This document shows, piece after piece, positions 4,968 to 13,293 of a stretch of 14,705 bases of DNA (its first letter is position 1; the number at the start of each line of letters is the position of its first letter). The notes beneath the pieces were generated by a model. That model made no database searches. It saw only the letters and a list, made by a program, of their open reading frames with translations, and was not told the DNA's origin. The translations under genes and the position numbers were made by a program. The stretch spans positions 1-14,705 of the forward strand of contig RFIL01000406.1 in assembly GCA_003695285.1 (NCBI GenBank), given 5' to 3'. This stretch comes from Calditrichota bacterium (GTDB lineage Bacteria > Calditrichota > Calditrichia > RBG-13-44-9 > J075).

Positions 4968-6350
4968 CTATTCTGAGTGATGAGGATATAAATCATATCC
5001 GATTTTTTTACTTAACTCTGCAACCAGAACATTGTAACGGTAAATGTTCTGAAGGTGTTCCACTTGCATTTTGCTGTTGGCTTTATAGGCATCGATCAAT
5101 TCTTTAATCTCTGCCAGCCCTAAATCAAAGGACATACTCACCGAACGTAACCAATTTTCTGAAGCTTTGAGTGCTTTATTGCTTTCCCGGATATCCTGTT
5201 GTGCCGTTAAAATGGCTTGATACAATTTTTGAATTTCCAGGTTTAGTTTATGGTGAAGAAGGATTTTTTGCGTGGATAATTTTTGGTAATCGTTTTCTGC
5301 CAACCGGATTTTATTGCGGGTTTGAGAAAAATTGAGATTTAAGGATAAGCCCAACACAGCCCCGGGACGAAAGAAGTTGGTGGGATTATAAACCCAGGGG
5401 TTTCGGGGATCATCTCTGCCCGGCGCGTAATTATATTTTAACCCACCGGCAATAAAAAATTGGGGGTATAAATCACTTCTGGCCACGCCTACCAGGGCAC
5501 GGGTAGCATTGAGACCCGCCTGAATCTGCAGCAACTGAGGGTGATACCGAGCGGCCAGAGAAAAATAGGTCTGGATACTATCGGGAAGAAAAGGAATCGG
5601 TTCCAGATACTCGGATTTGGGTTCAAAATCCAGATTTTCATTTTTACCCAATGCTGTGAGAAGGGTCTTTTTCCCCAACAGCAGGTCCTGTTCTATTTTT
5701 CGGGTTTCTTTGTCTATTTCATATTTAAAAATCTGAAGTTTAAAGAGATCATTCTGGGTGACATCTTCGGAACCTTCATCCAGTTTTTCATTTAGTTTTG
5801 TCTCTGCTTCCCGAATCTTGCTTTGGGCATCGTGCAAAATGGTCAGCACTTCTTTCCCCAGAACAATTCCCCAATAGAGCTTACGGATTTCGAGACGAAC
5901 TTCCCACTCCCGTTGGGTGACCCCGGCTTCACTCACTTCAATACCGGATTCAGCGGCTTCCTGTAAATGATGGATTTTACCAAAGGTGTAGAGCGGCTGA
6001 AGGATAGAAAATTCCATTTCGGTAAAAATGCGCAGGTCCGAAATTCCGGTCGCCGTATCCGGTGAGGTTAAAACTCCGGTAGAAGTGTATTGGGCTCTGG
6101 CACGCGGTAGCAGGCCCCAGATATTGCGCAATTCCATCTTTGGTAAAAACCCTGCCCCCCGTGCCTCTCGATGTTGAATTAGCGATTTCTCCACCTCATA
6201 TTCAGCCTCTTTAATTAATGGATTTTTTTCCAGAGCCAGGGTTTCGCATTGCGAAAGTGACAATTGAAGCTTCTCTAAGGTTTGACTGAATAGAGGTGGA
6301 ATCAGAACTGTCAGGGTGAAAATGAATAACCCAATTAGATAACGATACAT
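4968..6350 (-). CDS. TolC-family outer membrane protein
   Basis: A 460-residue outer membrane efflux protein. Residues 1-22 are a signal peptide (hydrophobic core, then PPLFSQ). The mature protein opens with LQLSLSQCETLALEKNPLIKEAEYEVEKS, the usual start of the OEP domain. It contains two repeats of long coiled-coil helices (about residues 28-240 and 255-455), including SDLYPQFFIAGGLKYNY in the second beta part. TolC trimers form a beta-barrel with a periplasmic alpha-helical tunnel that receives cargo from inner-membrane pumps. The ATG at 6350 has GGGG 6 bases before it. Only 15 bp separate it from the MlaC-DUF3047 gene and 13 bp from the MlaC gene, so it is embedded in one transcription unit with the RND permease. 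No periplasmic adaptor (HlyD/MFP) gene is present, so it may not form a standard tripartite pump. Confidence 0.93.
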   Translation of the reverse strand: MYRYLIGLFIFTLTVLIPPLFSQTLEKLQLSLSQCETLALEKNPLIKEAEYEVEKSLIQHREARGAGFLPKMELRNIWGLLPRARAQYTSTGVLTSPDTATGISDLRIFTEMEFSILQPLYTFGKIHHLQEAAESGIEVSEAGVTQREWEVRLEIRKLYWGIVLGKEVLTILHDAQSKIREAETKLNEKLDEGSEDVTQNDLFKLQIFKYEIDKETRKIEQDLLLGKKTLLTALGKNENLDFEPKSEYLEPIPFLPDSIQTYFSLAARYHPQLLQIQAGLNATRALVGVARSDLYPQFFIAGGLKYNYAPGRDDPRNPWVYNPTNFFRPGAVLGLSLNLNFSQTRNKIRLAENDYQKLSTQKILLHHKLNLEIQKLYQAILTAQQDIRESNKALKASENWLRSVSMSFDLGLAEIKELIDAYKANSKMQVEHLQNIYRYNVLVAELSKKIGYDLYPHHSE

Positions 6351-6365
6351 TTTTTCCCCAATCCG

Positions 6366-7616
6366 TTATTCTGCCTGAAGAATTTTTTTTACCCCGGAAT
6401 CCGCCTTTGCCTCTTTTACCGCTCGAATATCATCATAGTCCGCATATGCCTGAGAATGGGTGGAGTTCGCATCCGATAAAATCCCTATACCGATTGCCGT
6501 TTCCGGAGGTTCCCCTCCAAAGGTATCCTTATAGGCCTGATAGGCATCAAACACATAAGTTCGCCATTCGCCCAGGTGGTCGGTGCCGGAATCGGCGACA
6601 ACCATCCAGGGTTTTCCTACTCCACTTCGCCGCATGGCAGACCCCACCGGCAAAGTTGAACTCCAGACATATTTTACAGATTCCGGAATGAGCCCCATCT
6701 TTTTCTTATAAATAAAATAAATTCCAGCCGCACTGTCCACCGTTTTCCCGTAGCGTTCATCTCCGCCGGGGGGAATCCGATGAACTCGCCAGCGAAAGGA
6801 AACATATCGATATTTTTTGAGATTCCATTTAATGCTTTTTCCGATGATAACGGATTCTCCTTCGTCTGTAGCTTCCAGGTAATGGTTGTGATCTTCTACC
6901 CGGATAACATAGGGTTTTCGTTTATTATCATCCTTGCTCTTCCATCTCCAATGTGGTGGGAAGGCGCCGGCTGTCCCTTCTTCAAAATCTTCCAGAACCA
7001 CATAATTGTAGTTTCCCAGTTCCGCAATAAGATAGGAAAGGGAATAGTTGTCCAGTAATTTCTTGCAATATTGATAATAATGGCGAGTAAGGCTTATCTT
7101 CTTTCCTACCTGAATATTGGAGACCTGCCATTTTTCATTATTATCCCGGTTCATGAACAGGCGAATATCCAACACCTTATTATTTCCTGACAATCGAAAA
7201 TCCAGGGTCGCACTGTTATCACTGGTGATTTTTTTGTTTTTTAACTGTAAGAAGAGAGGAGAATCTCCGTTGCCAATCATAGCACTGGAGGTAATCTCGT
7301 TTTTCAGGGAGATGCTCAGTGCCTTTTTAAACCGTTCATGCTGGTAGGTGTGAATCTTATTCCAGTCATTGGGAAGCAAATGCTGGGAAATCCGTTCAAT
7401 GTCGAGTAGGCCATTCAACAGGGTGATGAGTTTTTCCCCTTTCTCTTCTTTGGAAAGTTGAGTATCGTGTTGAATGGTTTGCCATTGGGAAAAGTATTGT
7501 TGAACAACCTCTTCCGGTTGATTATCCGCCGGTAAGGAGGCACTTTCTACATTGGTTAAAAAAAACAATACCAGGCTTAGATATATAATATGATAAAATT
7601 TTCTTTTTTGAGTCAT
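6366..7616 (-). CDS. MlaC-like domain fused to DUF3047, exported
   Basis: A 416-residue protein with a signal peptide (basic N-terminus, hydrophobic 9-20, cleavage near Ala26). Residues about 32-200 resemble MlaC: EEVVQQYFSQWQ, LLDIERISQHLLPNDWNK, HERFKKALS and later WQVSNIQVGKKISLTRHYYQ. Residues about 208-400 match DUF3047: FEEGTAG, the FRWRVHRIPPGGDER stretch (274-288), DSAAGIYFIY (295-304), KYVWSSTLPVGS (315-326), LGEW (348-351) and the end AYADYDDI (390-397). DUF3047 is a predicted beta-rich domain of unknown function; the second part may bind lipid or glycan. The MlaC half is diverged, and whether it still binds lipid is unknown. The ATG at 7616 follows AAGGAGT. It lies 111 bp after the RND gene and 15 bp before TolC, so it is probably the periplasmic partner of that permease. 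Confidence 0.85.
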   Translation of the reverse strand: MTQKRKFYHIIYLSLVLFFLTNVESASLPADNQPEEVVQQYFSQWQTIQHDTQLSKEEKGEKLITLLNGLLDIERISQHLLPNDWNKIHTYQHERFKKALSISLKNEITSSAMIGNGDSPLFLQLKNKKITSDNSATLDFRLSGNNKVLDIRLFMNRDNNEKWQVSNIQVGKKISLTRHYYQYCKKLLDNYSLSYLIAELGNYNYVVLEDFEEGTAGAFPPHWRWKSKDDNKRKPYVIRVEDHNHYLEATDEGESVIIGKSIKWNLKKYRYVSFRWRVHRIPPGGDERYGKTVDSAAGIYFIYKKKMGLIPESVKYVWSSTLPVGSAMRRSGVGKPWMVVADSGTDHLGEWRTYVFDAYQAYKDTFGGEPPETAIGIGILSDANSTHSQAYADYDDIRAVKEAKADSGVKKILQAE

Positions 7617-7670
7617 GATAAATACTCCTTTTCTCAGTCGAACTCAATCAAATACCCGTATGAATCGCTG

Positions 7671-7680
7671 CTCAGCTGAG
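7671..7680. repeat. Perfect palindrome between RND and MlaC-DUF3047 genes
   Basis: CTCAGCTGAG is a 10-base perfect palindrome in the 111-bp gap. On the minus strand it lies between the near-identical decamers CAGCAATTCA and CAGCGATTCA. No promoter or U-tract accompanies it; the role is unknown. Confidence 0.3.
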
Positions 7681-7727
7681 GGTGAATTGCTGAATTTTGT
7701 TACCTGGAAGTTCTGCTACCAATAGGT

Positions 7728-10160
7728 TTACTCCTCAGTAGCGGGCTTCGGTTGTAACCGGGGTGAGGGTTTTTTCGAAGGTTCGGGGCCAACGGGTTTT
7801 TCCAACCATTGCAACAATGAGGGTAATACGATGATTGCGGTAAGAAAGGTTGAGCTAATACCGATAACAGCCAGATCTCCGATAGAATTAAGCCCCGGAT
7901 GGCGTGCCATGATCAACCCGGAATATCCCACTATGGTTGTGAGATTGGTCATCAGGATTGCCAACCCGGTAGTCTTTAACACGTGATAAAGAGAACCCCT
8001 GCCCTCTTCCAGATATCGGTAGTAAATATGTACCCCGTTATCTACTCCTATCCCGATAACACTGGGGATTACCACAATGTTAAAAAAGTTCATCTTCATT
8101 CCCAGCAGATACATCATGCCTCCCATCCAGATGATACCAAGGATCAGAGGAGATAAAACAATGAGTGCAGATCGGAAACTTCGAAAGTCGATCCAGACGA
8201 TTAAAAACACCACTAGAAAGGTAATTAAAATGGCCAGCCGTCCTTCCCGGGTCAGGATAACCAGCATATCGGCCAGGATGATATTGGAACTGGAGGCATG
8301 AAAAACTCGTCCATCCCGAGTTTTGATGGTACCCACATCATTCCGAAATTTGATAGCTTCTTTACCGTCTCGTAACGGAACACTGGGATAAATAAAAACA
8401 AATTTGCCAATCTCACCTTTTTTATTGATAAACTGTCGTTTATCTTTTTCCGGGAAATCATCCCAGGTAAAAGGTTTGTCCACCTGTAAATATGTTTTGA
8501 ATTCTTCCAGTCTTTTTTTGTCTTCTCCTTTCAGAATGTCTTCTGCTTCTGCTACCAGTTCGCGGATTTTTCGGATTTTCTCAAGTCGCAGTTCTTGATC
8601 CGGGGGAACCAGAGTCCTGATCGAGCGCACGGTTTGAATCGTCGGGGTCAGGGTGTCCTCTTTCATCTTTTCCCGGATGGCTTCTATAATCGCATCCATC
8701 TCTTCATCACTGTTTGCCAGAACCACTGCCGGGGATTCGGAGAGTTTAAAGACCCCTTTGGTTTTTTCACTGACAATTTTGCGTTCAGGGGTTATGGCTC
8801 GCAATTCGGTAAAATCGTACTCAAATTTTACCTGGGAGATGCCGTAGAGAGCTATTAGGGTTATCAGGATACTCCCCAGAAGGATGGGTTTGTAATATTT
8901 AAACCGGCGGGGAGTAAACTGTAGGGTTTTATGTGCCTTCGGTTTGACTTTGAGAAGGTTGGCATTCTCCAGAAAAATGATGAAAGCCGGTAGCACCACT
9001 ATCATGGCTAACAGGGCAAACAGAATTCCGATACCCGCTATAAAACCCAGATCCGAAAAACCCCGAAAATCCATTACCATCAGGGAAAAGAAGGCTAACG
9101 AGGTTGTCAATGCCGTGGTAATTAATGCTTTGCCGGTGGTGCAGGCCATCTTCTCAATGGCTAGTTCCAGAGGGAGTCCACCTTCCCGGCTCTCTAAATA
9201 TCGCGCAAAAGCATGGATCCCGTAATCAATTCCCAATCCGAATAAAATGACAAACAGAAATCCAGTAATCGTGTTTAAACTTCCCAGAACAGCATAGGTT
9301 ATCCCGAAGGTCCAGGCTAAAGATAGAAGTAAAGTAAGGCTGATGAGCATTGCCCCAAAGAGCCGTCGAAAGTAGATGACGATTAGCAGAAAAACGCCAC
9401 CCAGACCATAGAAGGCTGTTCCCAGAATGTCTTTTTTGACCACTTCGAATTCATCAATACGATTCTTAAAATTGCCGCCATAATAAACCTTTAAATCCGG
9501 AGCATAATGGCCATCGTTAACTCGATTTACTATCCCCTTGATATCTGAAAGCATGCGTCGAATAAAATTCAAATTAGAGTTTGTTTCGGTAGGGAATATT
9601 TTCATTACCAGAACAGTGCTATCCGGGTCGGTGTAATATTGGCTTGGAATTTTGTCGCGATATTTTGCTATCAACTCATCATAGGATTCTTCTGATTCTT
9701 CTTCCGGTTCGGAGAATAAATCTTCGACGAAGAGTGGATTCAGCTTTTGTTTTTCGCTGGCAATTTTTTGCTCTATTTTAGCATAGAGGGTATCCAGTTC
9801 AGCAGGTTCTAAAAAAAGCATGGCATTCTTTTTATAGAAATCCACATCATTCTTGTAGTCTACATATTTGACGGTGGGTTCTTTTTTTAATTCGACGGCT
9901 AAATCTTCGGCAAATTGTTGAGCCGCTTTGAAATTGCTGGTTTCTATTACCAGGCGTAAATGTCCGATACCCCCTACTTCTTCTTTAATGCGGTTAAGTG
10001 CTTTTACACTTTCAAAATTATCTGGCAACAGAGCCGTCAGGTCGGTCTCCAGTTTCAATTTTGAACCGTAATAAGCCCCTACAATGCCGGTCAACAAGGC
10101 CAGGATGAGTATAAGTTTGTAATATTTCCCAATCAGGTAACAGGTCTTTTGATAATTCAA
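7728..10160 (-). CDS. RND/MMPL-family permease, HpnN-like
   Basis: An 810-residue inner-membrane transporter of the RND superfamily in its MMPL/SSD branch. Each half has one helix (residues 15-31 and 424-441), a large periplasmic domain (about 35-240 and 445-635), and a five-helix block (about 245-398 and 640-785), giving about 12 helices. The fourth helices carry the proton-relay motifs: GLGIDYGIHAFARYLE (Asp312) and GIGVDNGVHIYYRYLEEG (Asp707). The cytoplasmic tail is Pro/Lys rich. Homologues include HpnN, which moves hopanoids to the outer membrane, and mycobacterial MmpL lipid exporters, so an amphipathic lipid is the likely cargo. The start is TTG at 10160 with GAGGGA about 6-7 bases upstream; no in-frame ATG is better placed. 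The MlaC-DUF3047, TolC and MlaC genes follow on the same strand. It has its own promoter and is cut off from the upstream flippase gene by a terminator-like hairpin. Confidence 0.92.
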   Translation of the reverse strand: MNYQKTCYLIGKYYKLILILALLTGIVGAYYGSKLKLETDLTALLPDNFESVKALNRIKEEVGGIGHLRLVIETSNFKAAQQFAEDLAVELKKEPTVKYVDYKNDVDFYKKNAMLFLEPAELDTLYAKIEQKIASEKQKLNPLFVEDLFSEPEEESEESYDELIAKYRDKIPSQYYTDPDSTVLVMKIFPTETNSNLNFIRRMLSDIKGIVNRVNDGHYAPDLKVYYGGNFKNRIDEFEVVKKDILGTAFYGLGGVFLLIVIYFRRLFGAMLISLTLLLSLAWTFGITYAVLGSLNTITGFLFVILFGLGIDYGIHAFARYLESREGGLPLELAIEKMACTTGKALITTALTTSLAFFSLMVMDFRGFSDLGFIAGIGILFALLAMIVVLPAFIIFLENANLLKVKPKAHKTLQFTPRRFKYYKPILLGSILITLIALYGISQVKFEYDFTELRAITPERKIVSEKTKGVFKLSESPAVVLANSDEEMDAIIEAIREKMKEDTLTPTIQTVRSIRTLVPPDQELRLEKIRKIRELVAEAEDILKGEDKKRLEEFKTYLQVDKPFTWDDFPEKDKRQFINKKGEIGKFVFIYPSVPLRDGKEAIKFRNDVGTIKTRDGRVFHASSSNIILADMLVILTREGRLAILITFLVVFLIVWIDFRSFRSALIVLSPLILGIIWMGGMMYLLGMKMNFFNIVVIPSVIGIGVDNGVHIYYRYLEEGRGSLYHVLKTTGLAILMTNLTTIVGYSGLIMARHPGLNSIGDLAVIGISSTFLTAIIVLPSLLQWLEKPVGPEPSKKPSPRLQPKPATEE

Positions 10161-10180
10161 TGGATGTCCCTCAAATTTTT

Positions 10181-10236
10181 ATATGTTAAAAAAGACACTA
10201 AAAAAATGTGATAGCTTAAATTCAGTTTTAACATAT
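10181..10236. promoter_or_regulatory. AT-rich inverted repeat over the RND promoter
   Basis: ATATGTTAAAA (10181-10191) and TTTTAACATAT (10226-10236) are perfect 11-base inverted arms with a 34-base spacer. The distal arm covers the predicted -10 box of the RND promoter. Two operator half-sites for a looping or tandem-bound repressor are possible. The core ATATGTTA recurs upstream of the CDP-alcohol phosphatidyltransferase gene. Confidence 0.4.
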
Positions 10237-10258
10237 TCTTGCAATTATTGTTTATCAA
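10230..10258 (-). promoter_or_regulatory. Predicted promoter of the RND transport operon
   Basis: On the minus strand TTGATA (10258-10253, 5 of 6 to TTGACA), a 17-bp spacer and TATGTT (10235-10230, 4 of 6 to TATAAT). It would give a leader of about 65 bases before the TTG start. Its -10 lies within one arm of the 11-base inverted repeat. Confidence 0.5.
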
Positions 10259-10336
10259 TGTATGTTTTTTTACGATACTTGAATGCTTTGAGATATTATG
10301 AATTTTCAAGCAAATTGAGTTTTTAATTCTACCCTT

Positions 10337-10364
10337 AAAACCCCTTCTCTGCCAGGAGAAGAGG
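10337..10364 (-). terminator. Terminator-like hairpin after the flippase gene
   Basis: In minus-strand RNA, CCUCUUCUC (from 10364-10356) pairs with GAGAAGGGG (from 10349-10341) with one U-G pair. The loop has six bases and UUUU (10340-10337) follows. It lies about 95 bases past the flippase stop and before the RND promoter, dividing the locus into two transcription units. The short U run makes it a moderate prediction. Confidence 0.5.
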
Positions 10365-10458
10365 TTACAGGTGGTGACTTCGAAAATTGCCCGGGCAAAA
10401 CATCCACTTTTTCATAGAGCTAAAAATATGACTCATTTTTTTGGTTGTTCGGATACAA

Positions 10459-12009
10459 TCACACACTTCTATTAAATACAAGAAAAAAACGTCTTCTAAT
10501 GTTATTCATAATACGTTCCCTTAAAAATTTTTCTTCCGATTCATTGGCGCCTCCAAAATACAGGCCGGCGTAAACGATAAGAAGGCCCAGAAACATCATC
10601 CCCGTATCATAAAAAGAAGTGGTATTCACCCAGTTTTTTATAAGGTAGAAGAGAAAAAAAGTCACGCTTCCGGAGACGATGGGCCAGAGCAGAATGGAAC
10701 CAAAGGGAAGAATTCTCAGGGAGCGGTAGCCATGATAGACCCGTCCCATGCTTACAAAAAAGAAAGAAGATAAAGTGGCCAGAGCCGCGCCAAGCAGACC
10801 CAATTTAGGGATCAGGAACAATCCCATTAATAAGCTGATAATCATCATCAGGGAACCCAGGATAAAATTCAGGAGTGATTTTCCACTCATCAGTAACAGG
10901 CTCTCGGCCGCACTGAATGCACCGAAGAGTCCATGGGCCAGAGCCAGAATCCTCAATGCGGAAGCAGCCTGAGGGGACTGGATATTAAAAAAAGTGAGAA
11001 TCTGCTGCGGGAAGAGAAAGATCGCAATCACTGGAAGGAAGCTGCCGGCCATTAGCCAGCGGGTAACCAGTTGATAGTTCCGTTGCAGACGTTTGCTTTC
11101 TCCACTGTGAAAGAGTTCGGAAACAATGGGAGCAAAGATGGGTTCAAAGCTTTGTCTTACTCGTTTAATGACGGATATGATTTCGATGGCGATCCCGTAA
11201 TATCCGGCCATTGTTGAATTTAATAACGCTCCCACCAGCATGGTATCAATTCGGGCTACAGCCAGATTAACAAAATCCGTGGCAGCGATAGGGGTGGTAT
11301 ACCGCCAGGTTTGAGATTTCACTTTCGCAGGAAGCGGAAGAGGCCGCCAACCCGGGAAATAAAACTTTTTAAATACCACTACTAATGAGGCAATTGCTGC
11401 TCCGAGACTGGCGATTAAATGGGCAATTGCCAAACCAGTGGCTCCCAGATGAAAGGGGATCAAAATAAGAGCACTGATTAATAACATCGCTGGTTCTAAT
11501 CCCTGACGGATAAAGGTTTCATACTGCATGAGTCGTAATGCTTTGGTGGTGGAAATCAAAACCAGAGTAAGGACAATAAAAGGGATCGCCAATGCCAGAA
11601 TTCGCATGGGTGCAATCAGAGCACTATCCTGGAAAATTTTCTCCGAGATGATGGGGCTGGTTAGGAAAATAATTCCGGTAACCAGAACACTAAGCACCAG
11701 GGAGAGACGGACATTATAAAAAATAATATCCATAATTTGTTGGGGATCGGCGTTCTCCTTAACGGATTTGAGGCGGGCAATCTCGCGAATCAGATTTTTG
11801 TCTGAGCCCCAGAGTCCCAATTTCGAGGAGATATCCACGGTACCCCAGGCCAAAAAATATAACCCTAATGCCGTGGGATTGTAGTAATGGGCGGCTATAA
11901 AGATAAACACAACCTTACCCGATTTTAACGCCATCCCCAGGACATTGAAGAACAAACCTTTGAAAAGGTCCAGGGCATCTTTATGTATGGAACTTGTTTG
12001 ATTTGACAT
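10459..12009 (-). CDS. MOP-superfamily flippase (Wzx/PST type)
   Basis: A 516-residue polytopic membrane protein with about 12-14 hydrophobic segments and no signal peptide. The pattern is that of polysaccharide/lipid-linked oligosaccharide flippases: FKGLFFNVLGMALKSGKVVF at the N-terminus, YYNPTALGLYFLAW (about residues 42-55), a conserved middle segment ATDFVNLAVARIDTMLVGAL followed by STMAGYYGIAIEI, and a second half repeating the fold from about residue 290. Members move undecaprenyl- or other lipid-linked glycans, lipid II or lipids across the inner membrane. It starts 10 bp after the CDP-alcohol phosphatidyltransferase stop, so the two are almost certainly co-expressed and the flippase may handle that enzyme's product. 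The binding site before its ATG is weak (GGA about 13 bases away), suggesting translational coupling. Substrate unknown. Confidence 0.88.
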   Translation of the reverse strand: MSNQTSSIHKDALDLFKGLFFNVLGMALKSGKVVFIFIAAHYYNPTALGLYFLAWGTVDISSKLGLWGSDKNLIREIARLKSVKENADPQQIMDIIFYNVRLSLVLSVLVTGIIFLTSPIISEKIFQDSALIAPMRILALAIPFIVLTLVLISTTKALRLMQYETFIRQGLEPAMLLISALILIPFHLGATGLAIAHLIASLGAAIASLVVVFKKFYFPGWRPLPLPAKVKSQTWRYTTPIAATDFVNLAVARIDTMLVGALLNSTMAGYYGIAIEIISVIKRVRQSFEPIFAPIVSELFHSGESKRLQRNYQLVTRWLMAGSFLPVIAIFLFPQQILTFFNIQSPQAASALRILALAHGLFGAFSAAESLLLMSGKSLLNFILGSLMMIISLLMGLFLIPKLGLLGAALATLSSFFFVSMGRVYHGYRSLRILPFGSILLWPIVSGSVTFFLFYLIKNWVNTTSFYDTGMMFLGLLIVYAGLYFGGANESEEKFLRERIMNNIRRRFFLVFNRSV

Positions 12010-12019
12010 AGCTTAACAG

Positions 12020-13288
12020 TTATCCTTCATTCGAAAATTGATACTTTTTTTCCGTAAACAATTCGTTGATACTAACCCAGCTCAGGCGAACAACGAACCA
12101 ACAGGCGGTTAGTCCCATCCAGATAGCAATCAGGTAAAATGTTTCCCGGGGATATCCGATCAGAATACCCAACAAAAGTAACCAGACATTGTTATTCATC
12201 CGGGCGCCAATGAGACGGGCAAAAACATCAATTTTTTGATAATCATATATTTCCCGTCCAAACAGGGCACGAAAGATTCCCGGTACTACCCGATGAATGA
12301 TATAAAAGCCTAATAATGCATAAGTGGTATAGGCTTCAATAGAATAAAGATTGCCACCGGAGAAATACCAACCCAGGGCGAGATACCATAAGGCATCATA
12401 AATTACCCCACTCACATGGTCTAACCGATCTCCTGTTTTGCTGAAGCGTAGGGTTAAGCGGGCTAATTTTCCATCCACCCCATCTAATACTCCCACCAGT
12501 GCCGAAAGAATGATACCGGGAAGTAATAAGCCTTTCATGAAAAGAGGCAATACCAATACCGCCATTACTAACCAAACCAGGGTAATCTGGTTGGGGGTAA
12601 TTTCGGTTTCCGCAATCAATTTTACCGATCCGAACTCCAGAGGAGGATGGATATATTTTGCCACTAACTCCAGAACTCCCTTATGAACGGTTTGTTTTAA
12701 AATATATTCGGCTTCTTTAAATTGGGTTTCATTTTCTATCTTTAACAAATAGGGGGGAACTTCCCGGCGAAGATTATCTAAGTAGGGGTCAAAATTCTGA
12801 AAATTATATGAATTTAATTTACCCTTCTCGACTAAACTTTTTAATCCCTCGCTAAGATTCCCGGATGGCAGGGTTTCGATAACAGACAAAGAACTTTGTG
12901 AGAGTCTTGCGATTGCAGCCGGATTTTCACCCCCGGGAGAAACAATCACTAAATCTTGCCGGCTCTTTATTAAAAGGTTTAATAATCGACGGTCATTCAG
13001 GGCATGGCCTTCCAATACCAGAACGGTTTGAGATTCATTTTTTAATAAGGTAATCAGGCTTTCATAAGGACGTTCTTTTTGTGCCTGGTGAGTGGCTATC
13101 TGAATCGTTTCAGGCAGAGGATGGCAAAAATGCGCCAGCGGGTTCTCCTCCAGTGTCGTTAAAAGATGGATGTTGAGTAGTCCCATTCGTTCTAATTCTT
13201 TTACATTTCTTTCCAGGAGAGTCAATCCCCACATTTTCTTGTTGACCATCGGATGTCGAGCATCAATCCACGCAGTAAAAGTTTTAAT
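12020..13288 (-). CDS. CDP-alcohol phosphatidyltransferase with N-terminal nucleotidyltransferase-like domain
   Basis: The membrane domain (about residues 210-420) holds the CDP-alcohol phosphotransferase motif as DGVDGKLAR, eight residues, then GDRLDHVSG. Seven of the usual eight motif positions are present, but the last Asp, the proposed general base, is Gly. A TPNQITL segment begins the first membrane helix. The N-terminal half (LTLLERNVKELERMGLLNIH, then TVLVLEGHALNDRRLL) resembles sugar-phosphate/inositol-phosphate cytidylyltransferases, as in bifunctional IPCT-DIPPS enzymes, but has no GxGxR nucleotide loop and is probably degenerate. The start is unusual: the first ATG is at 13249, yet a near-perfect AAGGAGG (13300-13294) lies far upstream, 5 bases before an in-frame ATT at 13288. 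The 13 extra residues (KTFTAWIDARHP after the start) supply the missing first beta strand. The flippase gene follows by 10 bp. Expected reaction: transfer of a phosphoalcohol from or to a CDP-linked lipid or polyol; substrate unknown. Confidence 0.85.
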   Translation of the reverse strand: MKTFTAWIDARHPMVNKKMWGLTLLERNVKELERMGLLNIHLLTTLEENPLAHFCHPLPETIQIATHQAQKERPYESLITLLKNESQTVLVLEGHALNDRRLLNLLIKSRQDLVIVSPGGENPAAIARLSQSSLSVIETLPSGNLSEGLKSLVEKGKLNSYNFQNFDPYLDNLRREVPPYLLKIENETQFKEAEYILKQTVHKGVLELVAKYIHPPLEFGSVKLIAETEITPNQITLVWLVMAVLVLPLFMKGLLLPGIILSALVGVLDGVDGKLARLTLRFSKTGDRLDHVSGVIYDALWYLALGWYFSGGNLYSIEAYTTYALLGFYIIHRVVPGIFRALFGREIYDYQKIDVFARLIGARMNNNVWLLLLGILIGYPRETFYLIAIWMGLTACWFVVRLSWVSINELFTEKKYQFSNEG

Positions 13289-13293
13289 AAGAA

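Noticed and set aside
4955..4996. Longer N-terminus for the MlaC protein
   Set aside because: It would overlap the TolC coding end, has no ribosome binding site, and would put 14 polar residues before a standard signal peptide.
5541..9225. Several plus-strand open frames of 60-95 codons inside the TolC, DUF3047 and RND genes
   Set aside because: They lie opposite well-supported minus-strand genes and have no recognisable domains.
6366..10160. A standard tripartite RND drug efflux pump with TolC
   Set aside because: No HlyD-type adaptor gene is present, the permease is of the MMPL/HpnN branch (810 residues, not about 1040), and MlaC-type proteins replace the adaptor.
12020..13288. Calling the transferase a bifunctional inositol-phosphate cytidylyltransferase/DIPP synthase
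   Set aside because: The architecture is similar, but the GxGxR nucleotide loop is absent and the last motif Asp is Gly, so the specific reaction cannot be claimed.
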